This document shows positions 1-7,935 of a stretch of DNA of 18,241 bases, one piece after another (the first letter of the stretch is position 1; each line of letters opens with the position of its first letter). The stretch covers positions 1 to 18,241 of the forward strand of contig JAZQPA010000174.1 of assembly GCA_045628125.1 (NCBI GenBank). The letters are read 5' to 3'. Below the pieces are notes generated by a model. That model was not told the DNA's origin. It saw only the letters and a list, made by a program, of their open reading frames with translations, and made no database searches. Source of the DNA: Minthousia sp045628125. GTDB taxonomy: Bacteria > Bacteroidota > Bacteroidia > Bacteroidales > Bacteroidaceae. The translations under genes were made by a program, and so were the position numbers.

Positions 1-371
1 CGGTATCGGCAGTCAAGTGTTTCCATGCCAATAAGGTGTGCGGTTACTGCGACTTGTGTGGCGGTTACTATCGTCCAAGTGTAAAGGATTTGAATACCGC
101 GGCTGAGAATATGATGTGCCCAACGGGCGCCATTAGCCGAAAGTTTGTGGAGGAACCTTATTTTGAGTACACCATTGATGAAAGTCTTTGTAATGGTTGC
201 GGTAAGTGCGTAAAAGGCTGTACATCGTTTGGTAACGGTTCGCTGTTTTTGCAGGTACAGCAAGATTTGTGCTTGAATTGTAATGAATGTAAAATATCAC
301 GTGTCTGTGTATCGGGCGCTATTCAGCGTGTGCCATATGAGACTGCATATAAACTGAAAGACCACGCATGA
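1..371 (+). CDS. Polyferredoxin with several [4Fe-4S] clusters (5' end outside window)
   Basis: This is the C-terminal part of an iron-sulfur electron carrier. The frame is open from base 3 to the TGA at 369-371. The GTG at base 36 is internal to a Cys-rich motif, so the true start lies upstream of the window. Visible Cys groups, in order, are CxxCxxC (KVCGYCDLCGG) with a later MMCPTGAI, then LCNGCGKCVKGC, then LCLNCNECKISRVC. That is enough ligands for about three [4Fe-4S] clusters. The second and third groups lack the usual proline after the last Cys. No membrane helix is seen in this part, so a cytoplasmic site is likely, but the missing N-terminus could hold an anchor or another domain. 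It overlaps the NapH-like gene by ATGA, so the two are translationally coupled. I infer that it passes electrons to or from that membrane protein. The family is certain at polyferredoxin level; the partner is inferred. Confidence 0.85.
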   Translation, partial: VSAVKCFHANKVCGYCDLCGGYYRPSVKDLNTAAENMMCPTGAISRKFVEEPYFEYTIDESLCNGCGKCVKGCTSFGNGSLFLQVQQDLCLNCNECKISRVCVSGAIQRVPYETAYKLKDHA

Positions 372-1627
372 AAAAGTTACTTGTTTTTCTATCGCTGGTT
401 CTGAGCCAGTTGCAGGGATGGGCAGTAGCCCGTTTCCCGAAGCCAGATTTCACATCAGGCTATCAGTATCCCGATATTCAGCATCCGGTACCCTTTGAGC
501 AGTTCTGGAACTGGATGGATGTGGTGCTGATGGTGGTGATGATGAGTGTTGTGGCATGGGCTACCCATAAGAAGCAGAGCCGTAAGGCCATCTTTGGAGT
601 ATCCATTTTCTCAGTATTGTACTTCGGTTTTTACCGTAGCGGTTGCGTGTGCAGTGTAGGCTCTATCCAGAACGTAGTGCTGGCATTGACCGATTCTACC
701 TATAATCTGCCCTGGTACGTATTGCTTATCTTCATCCTGCCTATAGTGTTTACTTTCTTGTTTGGCCGTGTGTTCTGTGCGGGTGTATGTCCGCTGGGAG
801 CTTTGCAGGAACTGGTGAATGTGAAGAATTTCCGTATCAACAAGGCGGTGACTTCGGCATTGAGCATTATTCCATGGATATATCTGGCGTTTGCTTTACT
901 GTATGCCGCTACTCGCAGTCAGTTCATTATCTGCCGTTTAGATCCGTTCATCGGCATCTTCCGCATGGGCGGTGATATGGGACTGATTACCTTCGGTGTG
1001 ATTCTGCTGCTGATTTCCATGTTTGTGGGCCGTCCTTTCTGTCAGTTCCTTTGCCCTTATGGTGCTTTGCTTAGCGTTTTCGGCAGTGTGTCGGTAAAGA
1101 AGATGGAGGTAACCCATAAGGGTTGCATCAACTGCAAATTGTGTCATCACTCGTGCCCAGTAGATGCACTTCGTCCTCCTTATGCCAATCAGGTGAAGGA
1201 AGACCGACTGACCGGTGTGAAGCGACTGCTGATGTATTTCATCCTGTTGCCCGTGCTGACTCTGGCCGGTGCATGGCTGGTGGGAAGCAACAGCGAGGCA
1301 TTAAGTCGTGCTCATAAAGATGTTCATCTGTACGATTTGATTCAGGAGCAGGAGGCTAATCCGGAACTGGAACCTATTCTGGAGGTTACCGCTTTCAACG
1401 AGATGGGCCGTACCATGGAGGAACTGGAAGCAACAGTATCCGAGGTGCAGCATCAATATAAGGTGTATGGCTATCTGGCCGGTGCACTGATAGGTTTCGT
1501 ATTGGGATTCAAGCTTATCCGATTGTCGGTAAAACGAACCCGAAAGACTTATGAGATAGACCATTCTGCCTGTGTGGCTTGTGGTAAGTGTTTTGATTAT
1601 TGTCCACAGAACTTGAAAAAGAAATAA
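368..1627 (+). CDS. NapH/CcoG-like membrane polyferredoxin
   Basis: A 419-residue integral membrane Fe-S protein. Hydrophobic segments lie near residues 3-20 (signal-like or first helix), 50-66, 75-90, 116-133, 161-181, 203-221, 286-305 and 366-385. The NapH/NosR/CcoG-type signature CxxxCP occurs twice, at C137-C141 and C225-C229, with an additional CVC at 93-95. Two ferredoxin motifs follow: C253/C256/C259/C263-P and C402/C405/C408/C412-P at the extreme C-terminus. NapH-type proteins pass electrons between quinol or cytoplasmic donors and periplasmic partners. Here the neighbours suggest exchange with the NADH-oxidising flavoprotein and the soluble ferredoxins. No haem or FMN-binding domain is visible. 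A polar, mostly helical loop of about 60 residues (306-365) lies between the last two helices and should face the periplasm. The start is fixed by the ATGA overlap with the previous gene. The family is well supported; the direction of electron flow is not. Confidence 0.88.
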   Translation: MKKLLVFLSLVLSQLQGWAVARFPKPDFTSGYQYPDIQHPVPFEQFWNWMDVVLMVVMMSVVAWATHKKQSRKAIFGVSIFSVLYFGFYRSGCVCSVGSIQNVVLALTDSTYNLPWYVLLIFILPIVFTFLFGRVFCAGVCPLGALQELVNVKNFRINKAVTSALSIIPWIYLAFALLYAATRSQFIICRLDPFIGIFRMGGDMGLITFGVILLLISMFVGRPFCQFLCPYGALLSVFGSVSVKKMEVTHKGCINCKLCHHSCPVDALRPPYANQVKEDRLTGVKRLLMYFILLPVLTLAGAWLVGSNSEALSRAHKDVHLYDLIQEQEANPELEPILEVTAFNEMGRTMEELEATVSEVQHQYKVYGYLAGALIGFVLGFKLIRLSVKRTRKTYEIDHSACVACGKCFDYCPQNLKKK

Positions 1628-1634
1628 TAAGAGT

Positions 1635-3401
1635 ATGAACAAGAATATATTCCGTAACGTTGCCCTGGTGACTGCCGTATTCATGCTGGCACTGTCAACC
1701 ATGCTGGTGGTGAATTATTTTCAGGTCCGGAATGCCACCCCGCTGAAAACCGAGGTGATGGAGACTTTGAAGCAGCTGAATGAAAGCAACGGTGATAATG
1801 AGACGCTGCAGTCCCAGATCCGTCAGTTGGATTTGTTGAGCCGAAAGGCCTATTTTACTCAGGAAAGCCATCTGAAGAGCGGTGCCTATATCCTGTGTGG
1901 CATGGCATTCGTGCTGGTCATCTGCCTGCGCTATTATTTCAAGGAGAGTAAGACACTGCCATCCAAGGAACTGGACGCTATTGATGAGTGGATGAACAAG
2001 AGCCGTTCACGCAACTATATCACCTACGGAGGTTTGGGTGTGGTAGCTGTGGCCCTGCTGTTTGCCTTCCTGTCTTCTCCGGCTTTGAAGAATAAGTTGG
2101 AAGAAACATTGGCTGAGGATGAGGAACTGTTGGCAGAGAATCTGGATGATAACGGTGGAGAAGAAGCTGTAGCTCAAAACGATACCACAACCGTAGCTAC
2201 CGAGGAATCAGACAGCACAGCCGTAGCAGCAGAAGGCGAGGATGACGGTTTGCCTATTCCAAAGGTAACCTCGAATGCTTTCCGTGGAAACAATTCCAGT
2301 GCTGTTTCCGGTGCCGGAGGTATACCTACCAGTTGGGATCTGAAGAGTGGAAAAAATATTTTGTGGCAGAAGCCAATTCCTAAGCATGGCTATAACTCTC
2401 CGGTAATCAATGGACGTAATGTGTTCATTACCGGTGCCGATGCCAGTGCCCGCGAACTGTATTGTTACGATGTTTATACCGGTGAGTTGAAGTGGACCGT
2501 CAAGGCGGATAATATACCGGGTTCTCCAAGTACCATGCCAAAGGTGAATGCCGATACCGGTTTGGCCGGTTCTACCGTGGCAACCAACGGCAAGCAGGTT
2601 TGTGCCATCTTTGCAACCGGTGATGTCATCGGTGTGGATATGGAAGGTAACCGCCTGTGGGGCAAGAACATCGGTCTTCCAGACAACCATTATGGATTTG
2701 CCTCTTCCTTGCTGATGTATGGCAATGAACTGATTATCCAGTATTTGAATAACTCCAAGGCACAGCTCATCGCACTGAATGCCACCAACGGAAATCAGTT
2801 GTGGGCCAAGAGCACTAAGGATAAGATTGCATGGAGTTCCCCAGTTATCGGAACCATCGGTGGAAAGGCTGCTATCATTACCACCAGTAACCCTGCAGTG
2901 GCCGCATATAATCCATCCAATGGTGCAGAGTTGTGGCGCGTAGAGTGTCTGACCGGTGAGGTTGGAGCCAGCCCTGCAGTAAGCAACGGCATGGTATATG
3001 CAGCCAGCGAATACTCCAAGTGTGTGGCTATTGATGGAGCTACCGGTGAGGTGAAGTGGGAAGCAAGCGACTATTTGCCAGAGTGTTCCAGCCCTGCGGC
3101 AACCAAGAATCTGCTGTTTGTGGCAACCAGTTACGGTATGGTTTGTGCCTACAATACCGAGACCGGCGAGTTGGTCAAGGAACACGATTTGTCCGATCCG
3201 TTCTACTCATCACCTGTCATTGTTGAGGGCAAGGTATACCTGTTCAGCAATGCTGGAAAGGCTTACATCTTCTCGGCCAGCGACTTCAATCTGATTGCCC
3301 AGTTCAATACCGGTGAGAAGACTTTCGCTACCCCTGCCTTTACCGATGGCATGATGGTGGTTAGAACAGATAATTCAATCTATTGCGTAAAGAAAAACTG
3401 A
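1635..3401 (+). CDS. Membrane-anchored PQQ-like beta-propeller protein
   Basis: A 588-residue protein. Three membrane helices lie near residues 8-28, 84-100 and 129-148. A polar helical loop (29-82) lies between the first two, and a positively charged stretch (101-128) that should be cytoplasmic lies between the second and third. An acidic, low-complexity linker (about 155-205, rich in E, D, T, A) then leads into a beta-propeller (about 210-588). Propeller blades are recognisable by repeated units such as YTGELKW, ATNGNQLW, SNGAELW and ATGEVKW, each preceded by a short V-x-A-x-D/N type strand, and by repeated S-S-P-V/A-type turns. This is the BamB/quinoprotein-like propeller superfamily. No paired cysteines of the kind found in PQQ alcohol dehydrogenases are present, so PQQ binding is not shown. 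The topology puts the propeller in the periplasm. It starts 7 bases after the NapH-like gene, which suggests a direct partnership, either as electron acceptor or as scaffold. Confidence 0.85.
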   Translation: MNKNIFRNVALVTAVFMLALSTMLVVNYFQVRNATPLKTEVMETLKQLNESNGDNETLQSQIRQLDLLSRKAYFTQESHLKSGAYILCGMAFVLVICLRYYFKESKTLPSKELDAIDEWMNKSRSRNYITYGGLGVVAVALLFAFLSSPALKNKLEETLAEDEELLAENLDDNGGEEAVAQNDTTTVATEESDSTAVAAEGEDDGLPIPKVTSNAFRGNNSSAVSGAGGIPTSWDLKSGKNILWQKPIPKHGYNSPVINGRNVFITGADASARELYCYDVYTGELKWTVKADNIPGSPSTMPKVNADTGLAGSTVATNGKQVCAIFATGDVIGVDMEGNRLWGKNIGLPDNHYGFASSLLMYGNELIIQYLNNSKAQLIALNATNGNQLWAKSTKDKIAWSSPVIGTIGGKAAIITTSNPAVAAYNPSNGAELWRVECLTGEVGASPAVSNGMVYAASEYSKCVAIDGATGEVKWEASDYLPECSSPAATKNLLFVATSYGMVCAYNTETGELVKEHDLSDPFYSSPVIVEGKVYLFSNAGKAYIFSASDFNLIAQFNTGEKTFATPAFTDGMMVVRTDNSIYCVKKN

Positions 3402-3402
3402 T

Positions 3403-5808
3403 ATGGCCGACTGTAAAGATTGTAAATTTGCATCCCCCGATGAGGCTATTCAGGCCATGGTGCGCAGAACCGATGCCATCATTGACCGTATAGGTACCCG
3501 TCGCGATCAGATAATTCCACTGCTGCAGGCGCTGCAGGCAGAGTTCAATTATTTGCCATCGGATGCACTGAACCGGATCTATGAACGTACGGAAATAGAC
3601 CGTGCACAGCTTATCAGCGTGTCATCGTTCTATTCTCAGTTCCGCATGGTACCTTATGGCAAGCATATCATAAAGGTGTGCATCGGTACGGCATGCCATG
3701 TGAAAGGCGCCAACAATGTGTACGATGCGTTCAAGCGTGAGCTGAACATGGGCGAGGATACCATCACGACACAGGACCAGCAGTACTCTATTGAAAAGGT
3801 GGCTTGTTTGGGCTGCTGTGCATTGGCTCCAGTGGTACAGATTGATAATAAGATATTTGGCCATGTTCAGCCGGGAAGGGTGAACGAGGTATTAGCTGAA
3901 TTTGAGGAATATGCCAGCCAGCAACAGCAGGCATTGGCTGAGGAGGAGAGCCATGAGCCTCAGGGCGAGGTACGTTTGGGAATGGAGAACTGCTGCCAGG
4001 CCAGTGGCACTGCCGAGGTACGTGAAGCTGTGGTAAAGGCTTGTCAGGAACTGGGTATCCATGTGCGAATCAAACCCATCTCATGTGTGGGTGCCTGCAA
4101 TCAGGTGCCATTGATTGATGTGGCTATGCCCGATGGCGAGATTGTACGCTATCCCAACATCAAGCCTCAGGAGGTAAAGGAAATCCTGTTGCATCATTTC
4201 CGTCCTGCCAGCCGTTTGCGCCGATTGCGTAATGCCATACTGAACCATATTGATACATTCCATACTGATTTGACATGGGATAACATCCTGTGGAAACCCG
4301 AGGAGGAACGTACTCAGCATATCAATACCTTCCTGAACGGTCAGCACCGTATCTCTACCGAGGGATATGGTCACATGAATCCGCTGGATATCGATGAATA
4401 CATTAAGTTGGGCGGTTTCCAAGCACTGAAGAAAGCACTGACAGAAATGACCCGTGAGCAGGTAATCAAGGAAGTGATAGACAGTGGTTTGCGTGGTCGT
4501 GGCGGTGGCGGTTTCCCTACCGGCCGTAAATGGCAACTGGTAGCTGCTAACGCATCCGATAAGAAATATGTGATCTGTAACGGTGATGAGGGCGACCCTG
4601 GTGCTTTCATGGACCGTATCCTGTTGGAATCCTATCCGTTGCGTGTTATCGAAGGTTTGGCCATTGCGGCCTTTGCTGTGGGTGCCGATGAGGGTATTTT
4701 CTACATCCGTGCAGAGTATCCGCAGGCAGTTATCCGTATCCGTAAAGCACTGGATATGTGTATGGAGAAGGGTTATCTGGGTGATAACATCATGGGCACC
4801 GGGTTCAATATGCACATCCGGGTGTTCGAGGGAGCCGGTGCTTTTGTGTGTGGTGAGGAAACCGCACTGATTGGTTCCATTGAGGGAAAGCGTGGATTCC
4901 CACATCTGCGTCCGCCATATCCGGCACAGGCAGGTCTGTTCGGAAAGCCTACACTTATTAATAATGTGGAGACGTTAAGCCAGATTTCGTATGTTGTCAA
5001 TCGTGGTGTGGCTGAATATACAAAGGTGGGAACCGAGAAGAGCCGGGGCACAAAGGTGTTTGCTTTGGCAGGTAAGGTGAACCACGGTGGACTTATCGAA
5101 GTACCAATGGGTACTACACTTCGTCAGATTGTAGAGGAGATTGGCGGCGGCGTGGAAGGAGGCGAGAAGCTGAAAGCCGTACAAACCGGAGGACCATCCG
5201 GTGGCTGTATCCCCGCAGAATTATGTGATGCGCAGGTCGATTTCGATGCCCTGAACCAGATGGGAGCCATCATGGGTTCCGGTGGTTTGGTGGTATTGAG
5301 CGAGAGCAACTGTATGGTGGATGTGGCCCGTTATTTCCTGAACTTTACCTGTGATGAGTCATGCGGAAAGTGTACCTTCTGCCGTGTAGGTATCCGTCGT
5401 ATGCTGGATATACTGAATAAACTCTGCACCGGTCAGGCCACCCTGAAGGATGTGGATATGTTGGAGGAACTGGCCAACAGCATCAAGAAATCCGCTCTGT
5501 GCGGTTTAGGTAAGACTGCGCCAAATCCCGTACTCTCCACACTCCGTTATTTCCGTCACGAATACGAGGAACATGTGCAGGGCATCTGCCGCACCGGTTC
5601 ATGTAAGGACATGGTGAAACTGCAGATTACCGACGATTGTGTGGGATGCACCAAATGTGCCCGCAGTTGTCCGTCAGATGCTATACAGTTCACTCCATAC
5701 GAAAAGCATGTCATCGATGTGAAGACCTGTACTCTGTGCGGTTTGTGTATGGATGAGTGTGATTATAATGCCATTATAAAGGTTCCTGTCAAGGAGGTAA
5801 AAGCATAA
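3403..5808 (+). CDS. HydC-HydB type NADH-oxidising iron-sulfur flavoprotein (NuoE-NuoF fusion)
   Basis: An 801-residue cytoplasmic protein that should oxidise NADH with FMN and pass electrons into Fe-S clusters. Domains in order: a short N-terminal C4-xx-C7; a NuoE-like thioredoxin-fold [2Fe-2S] domain (about 20-170; C93, C98, C135, C139); a second thioredoxin-like [2Fe-2S] domain (about 188-265; C197/C198, C228, C232); a NuoF core with the Gly-rich NADH site GRGGGGFP (365-372) and NGDEGDPGA (393-401); an SLBB region; the N3-type [4Fe-4S] site C654/C657/C660 plus C700; and two C-terminal ferredoxin motifs (C746/C749/C752/C756 and C776/C779/C782/C786). This layout equals HydC joined to HydB of electron-bifurcating hydrogenases, but no hydrogenase subunit lies in the window. 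It begins 1 base after the previous stop and ends 5 bases before the Fe-S relay gene. NADH oxidation is well supported; bifurcation is inferred. Confidence 0.93.
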   Translation: MADCKDCKFASPDEAIQAMVRRTDAIIDRIGTRRDQIIPLLQALQAEFNYLPSDALNRIYERTEIDRAQLISVSSFYSQFRMVPYGKHIIKVCIGTACHVKGANNVYDAFKRELNMGEDTITTQDQQYSIEKVACLGCCALAPVVQIDNKIFGHVQPGRVNEVLAEFEEYASQQQQALAEEESHEPQGEVRLGMENCCQASGTAEVREAVVKACQELGIHVRIKPISCVGACNQVPLIDVAMPDGEIVRYPNIKPQEVKEILLHHFRPASRLRRLRNAILNHIDTFHTDLTWDNILWKPEEERTQHINTFLNGQHRISTEGYGHMNPLDIDEYIKLGGFQALKKALTEMTREQVIKEVIDSGLRGRGGGGFPTGRKWQLVAANASDKKYVICNGDEGDPGAFMDRILLESYPLRVIEGLAIAAFAVGADEGIFYIRAEYPQAVIRIRKALDMCMEKGYLGDNIMGTGFNMHIRVFEGAGAFVCGEETALIGSIEGKRGFPHLRPPYPAQAGLFGKPTLINNVETLSQISYVVNRGVAEYTKVGTEKSRGTKVFALAGKVNHGGLIEVPMGTTLRQIVEEIGGGVEGGEKLKAVQTGGPSGGCIPAELCDAQVDFDALNQMGAIMGSGGLVVLSESNCMVDVARYFLNFTCDESCGKCTFCRVGIRRMLDILNKLCTGQATLKDVDMLEELANSIKKSALCGLGKTAPNPVLSTLRYFRHEYEEHVQGICRTGSCKDMVKLQITDDCVGCTKCARSCPSDAIQFTPYEKHVIDVKTCTLCGLCMDECDYNAIIKVPVKEVKA

Positions 5809-5813
5809 AGACC

Positions 5814-6776
5814 ATGAAGATTTTCGTAAATGATAAGGAAATAGAGGTTTCAGGTCATGAAACCCTGATAGAGGAACTGCACAGAAACGGATACGATATA
5901 CCGTCACTCTGTTACAATAAGGAGGCCAAGCATCAGGCATCATGTATGGTGTGCATGGTCAAGAATGTGGCCAACGGTCAGATGATTCCGTCATGTTCTA
6001 CCTATCCTATGGAGGGTATGCGTATCGAGACCGATACAGAAGAGGTGCTGTCATTAAGACAGATGTCGCTGGAGTTGTTGCTGAGCGACCATCGTGCCGA
6101 TTGCGAGGCTCCTTGCTCGCTGGTTTGCCCGGGTAAGTTGGATCCCGCTCAGGTAATGTTGTATTACGACCGTGGGCAAAAAGCCGAGGCGCGTTCGTTG
6201 GTAATGAAAGCCTTTGGAGATCAAATGCCTTGTGCTGATTGTAAGGCTCCTTGCGAAAAGGTTTGCCGTCGTGGCACCGTAGATAAAGCAGTCTCCATCC
6301 GTGAGATTATCATGCTGTTGGTTGCCGATGAATCGCTTCCTGTAGTGGAGGCACATTCCAAGGCCATTGTGGATAAGAATTATTTCGGTTCCAAATTGGG
6401 CCGATACACCCAGCCCGAGAAGGAGTGGCTCAAAGAGGTCTATCAGGATGCGTCACGCTGTCTGCATTGTGCCTGCGAGGGCCGTGATAAATGCAAACTT
6501 CGTGAGTATTCGGCCAAGGCTGGCATTAAGGCTACCCGTTATGGTGTGTCTTCCTCACTGCCTGTAAAAGAGCAGATTAATGTGGTAGGAAAATTACGCT
6601 TTGAACCGGCCAAGTGTGTGCGATGTGGTCTTTGTGTGTATAACACTGAGGATGGCTTTACCTTCCAACATCGCGGTTTTGTGATGCAGGTAGTGATTCC
6701 GGAGGAGAGCAAATCGCATATCAGTGAAAGCCTGGCACGTCTGTGCCCTACAGGTGCATTGTTTTTAGAGGACTAA
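5814..6776 (+). CDS. [2Fe-2S]/[4Fe-4S] relay protein with GltD-type Fe-S scaffold but no FAD domain
   Basis: A 320-residue soluble electron-transfer protein. Residues 1-80 form a plant-type [2Fe-2S] domain as in NuoG/HydA (C33, C44, C47, C61). Residues 90-170 match the helical [4Fe-4S] domain at the N-terminus of GltD/DPYD-type enzymes (Fer4_20): C97, C101, C105-P, then C140, C143, C147, C151-RRG and a VSIREI-like helix. Normally an FAD/NAD(P)H domain follows. Here it is missing, and the chain runs straight into ASRCLHCACEGRDKCKLR (C216, C219, C221, C227), then a ferredoxin-like motif (C268, C271, C274) with a distant C311-P. Such C-terminal motifs usually follow the FAD domain, so the protein resembles such an enzyme with its flavin domain removed. 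There is no H-cluster motif, so it is not a hydrogenase. Its place after the HydB-like gene suggests that it is the partner replacing HydA/NuoG. Confidence 0.85.
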   Translation: MKIFVNDKEIEVSGHETLIEELHRNGYDIPSLCYNKEAKHQASCMVCMVKNVANGQMIPSCSTYPMEGMRIETDTEEVLSLRQMSLELLLSDHRADCEAPCSLVCPGKLDPAQVMLYYDRGQKAEARSLVMKAFGDQMPCADCKAPCEKVCRRGTVDKAVSIREIIMLLVADESLPVVEAHSKAIVDKNYFGSKLGRYTQPEKEWLKEVYQDASRCLHCACEGRDKCKLREYSAKAGIKATRYGVSSSLPVKEQINVVGKLRFEPAKCVRCGLCVYNTEDGFTFQHRGFVMQVVIPEESKSHISESLARLCPTGALFLED

Positions 6777-6778
6777 AG

Positions 6779-7933
6779 ATGAATAAAGGAATTAAAATCA
6801 TATTTGCAGCAATCAGCCTGTGCCTTACCGCCTGTATGGCCATGTCGGATTTGGATACGGACGAGCCGTTGGACAACAACTGGACCATTTTCCGTGGTAG
6901 TCCCTCGCTGAGCGGCTATACGGATAGGGAGTTGCCTGACCAACCGCAGTTGCAGTGGTGTTTCCAGAATAACGTCCGTACCGTAGCGTCACCTATTGTT
7001 TATGAGGGTGTGGCATTTACTTGCGACCGCAAGGGAGTGATTCGTGGTATCGATGAGGTGGGGCAGCAGTGCTTTGAGTATAATCTGGACACTCCAGTGG
7101 AAGCCTCTTTCATCATCCGTGATTCGGTGATTTATGTGGGCCGCATTGATGGATTTGTGACTGCCATCTCGCTCCGTACACAAAAGGAATTGTGGAGTTA
7201 CGAAACAGATGGACAGATTAGCGCTTCGCCCAATCTGATAGAGAAAGAAGGAACAGCCCGTATTCTAGTGGGCAGTTATGATTCGAACATGTATACCTTT
7301 GATGCTCCCAACGGACAGAAAATGAGTCAGTTTGAATCAGAATATTATATCAATGGTGCAACTGCCTTGTGGCGTGAGTACATGGTGTTTGGTGGCTGTG
7401 ATTCGTGGCTTCGTGTCATTCACACCCAGACTGGCGAGGCTACCGATTCCATGAAACTGAAAGCATACGTTCCTGCTTCGCCAGCTATTATGGGCGACTA
7501 TGCCTATGTGTCCGACTACTCCGGAAATATTTATGAGATGCATCTGGAAAGTGGTAAGATCAAGGACAACCGTATTCTGCTGGAAGTGGAAAAGGAGGAT
7601 GAGAATGGTGGTTCCATTTCTATACCCGCTGTGGACCGTAATGCTATTTATATCCTGACAGGTGACCGTTACGTGGCTTGTCTGGACCGTGCCGATGGTC
7701 ATGAGCGTTGGCGTAAGATGCTGAAGGGCGATGTGGGAGAATCATCGCCGATGGTATGTCGCGATAAATTACTGGTCTGCACCAAAGATGGTCATGTGTC
7801 TATTCACAGTACCCAGGATGGTTCTGAGTTATGGCATTATGAAGTAGGTGAGCAGATTATCTCATCACCTGCCATTATGGAGAATGGGTTTTATATTCTG
7901 ACCTCACGTGGTAAGTTATTCTATTTTAAGTAA
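6779..7933 (+). CDS. Beta-propeller lipoprotein (BamB/PQQ-like)
   Basis: A 384-residue lipoprotein when started at the ATG at 6779, two bases after the preceding stop. An upstream in-frame GTG at 6743 lies inside the previous gene and would add 12 residues in front of the signal peptide, so I reject it. The signal peptide is MNKGIKIIFAAISLC with lipobox LTAC and lipidated Cys19. The mature end is acidic (SDLDTDEPLD), which might favour surface or outer-membrane sorting in Bacteroidetes; this is uncertain. The rest is a beta-propeller with units such as RTQKELW, QTGEATD, ADGHERW and QDGSELW, and repeated S-x-P-A/I turns. The opening WTIFRGSPSLSGYT matches the start of the other propellers in this locus. 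There is no CC pair and no obvious catalytic residue. It is followed 2 bases later by the ABC ATPase gene, so it may be substrate or partner of that transporter. The ligand is unknown. Confidence 0.85.
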   Translation: MNKGIKIIFAAISLCLTACMAMSDLDTDEPLDNNWTIFRGSPSLSGYTDRELPDQPQLQWCFQNNVRTVASPIVYEGVAFTCDRKGVIRGIDEVGQQCFEYNLDTPVEASFIIRDSVIYVGRIDGFVTAISLRTQKELWSYETDGQISASPNLIEKEGTARILVGSYDSNMYTFDAPNGQKMSQFESEYYINGATALWREYMVFGGCDSWLRVIHTQTGEATDSMKLKAYVPASPAIMGDYAYVSDYSGNIYEMHLESGKIKDNRILLEVEKEDENGGSISIPAVDRNAIYILTGDRYVACLDRADGHERWRKMLKGDVGESSPMVCRDKLLVCTKDGHVSIHSTQDGSELWHYEVGEQIISSPAIMENGFYILTSRGKLFYFK

Positions 7934-7935
7934 AA

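Noticed and set aside
36..38. GTG as the start of the first ferredoxin gene
   Set aside because: The frame is open to the left edge and this Val sits within the first Cys-rich motif, so it is internal.
1133..1150. CKLCH in the NapH-like protein, looking like a c-type haem motif CxxCH
   Set aside because: It lies inside a regular ferredoxin motif (C253/C256/C259/C263-P); the His is incidental and no other CxxCH occurs in the operon.
2208..3185. 325-residue antisense reading frame over the first propeller gene
   Set aside because: Its product has no recognisable domain and it is fully covered by a strongly supported gene; it arises from that gene's codon bias.
5791..5798. Perfect Shine-Dalgarno AAGGAGGT before the 320-residue Fe-S gene
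   Set aside because: It is 15 bases from the ATG, further than usual, codes for KEV of the previous gene, and Bacteroidetes rarely use this signal.
3403..6776. An [FeFe]-hydrogenase (HydABC)
   Set aside because: HydB/HydC-like parts are present, but neither protein has H-cluster motifs and the 320-residue partner has only Fe-S relay domains.
6743..6778. Earlier GTG start for the propeller lipoprotein
   Set aside because: It lies inside the previous gene and would put 12 residues before a clean lipoprotein signal peptide that starts at 6779.
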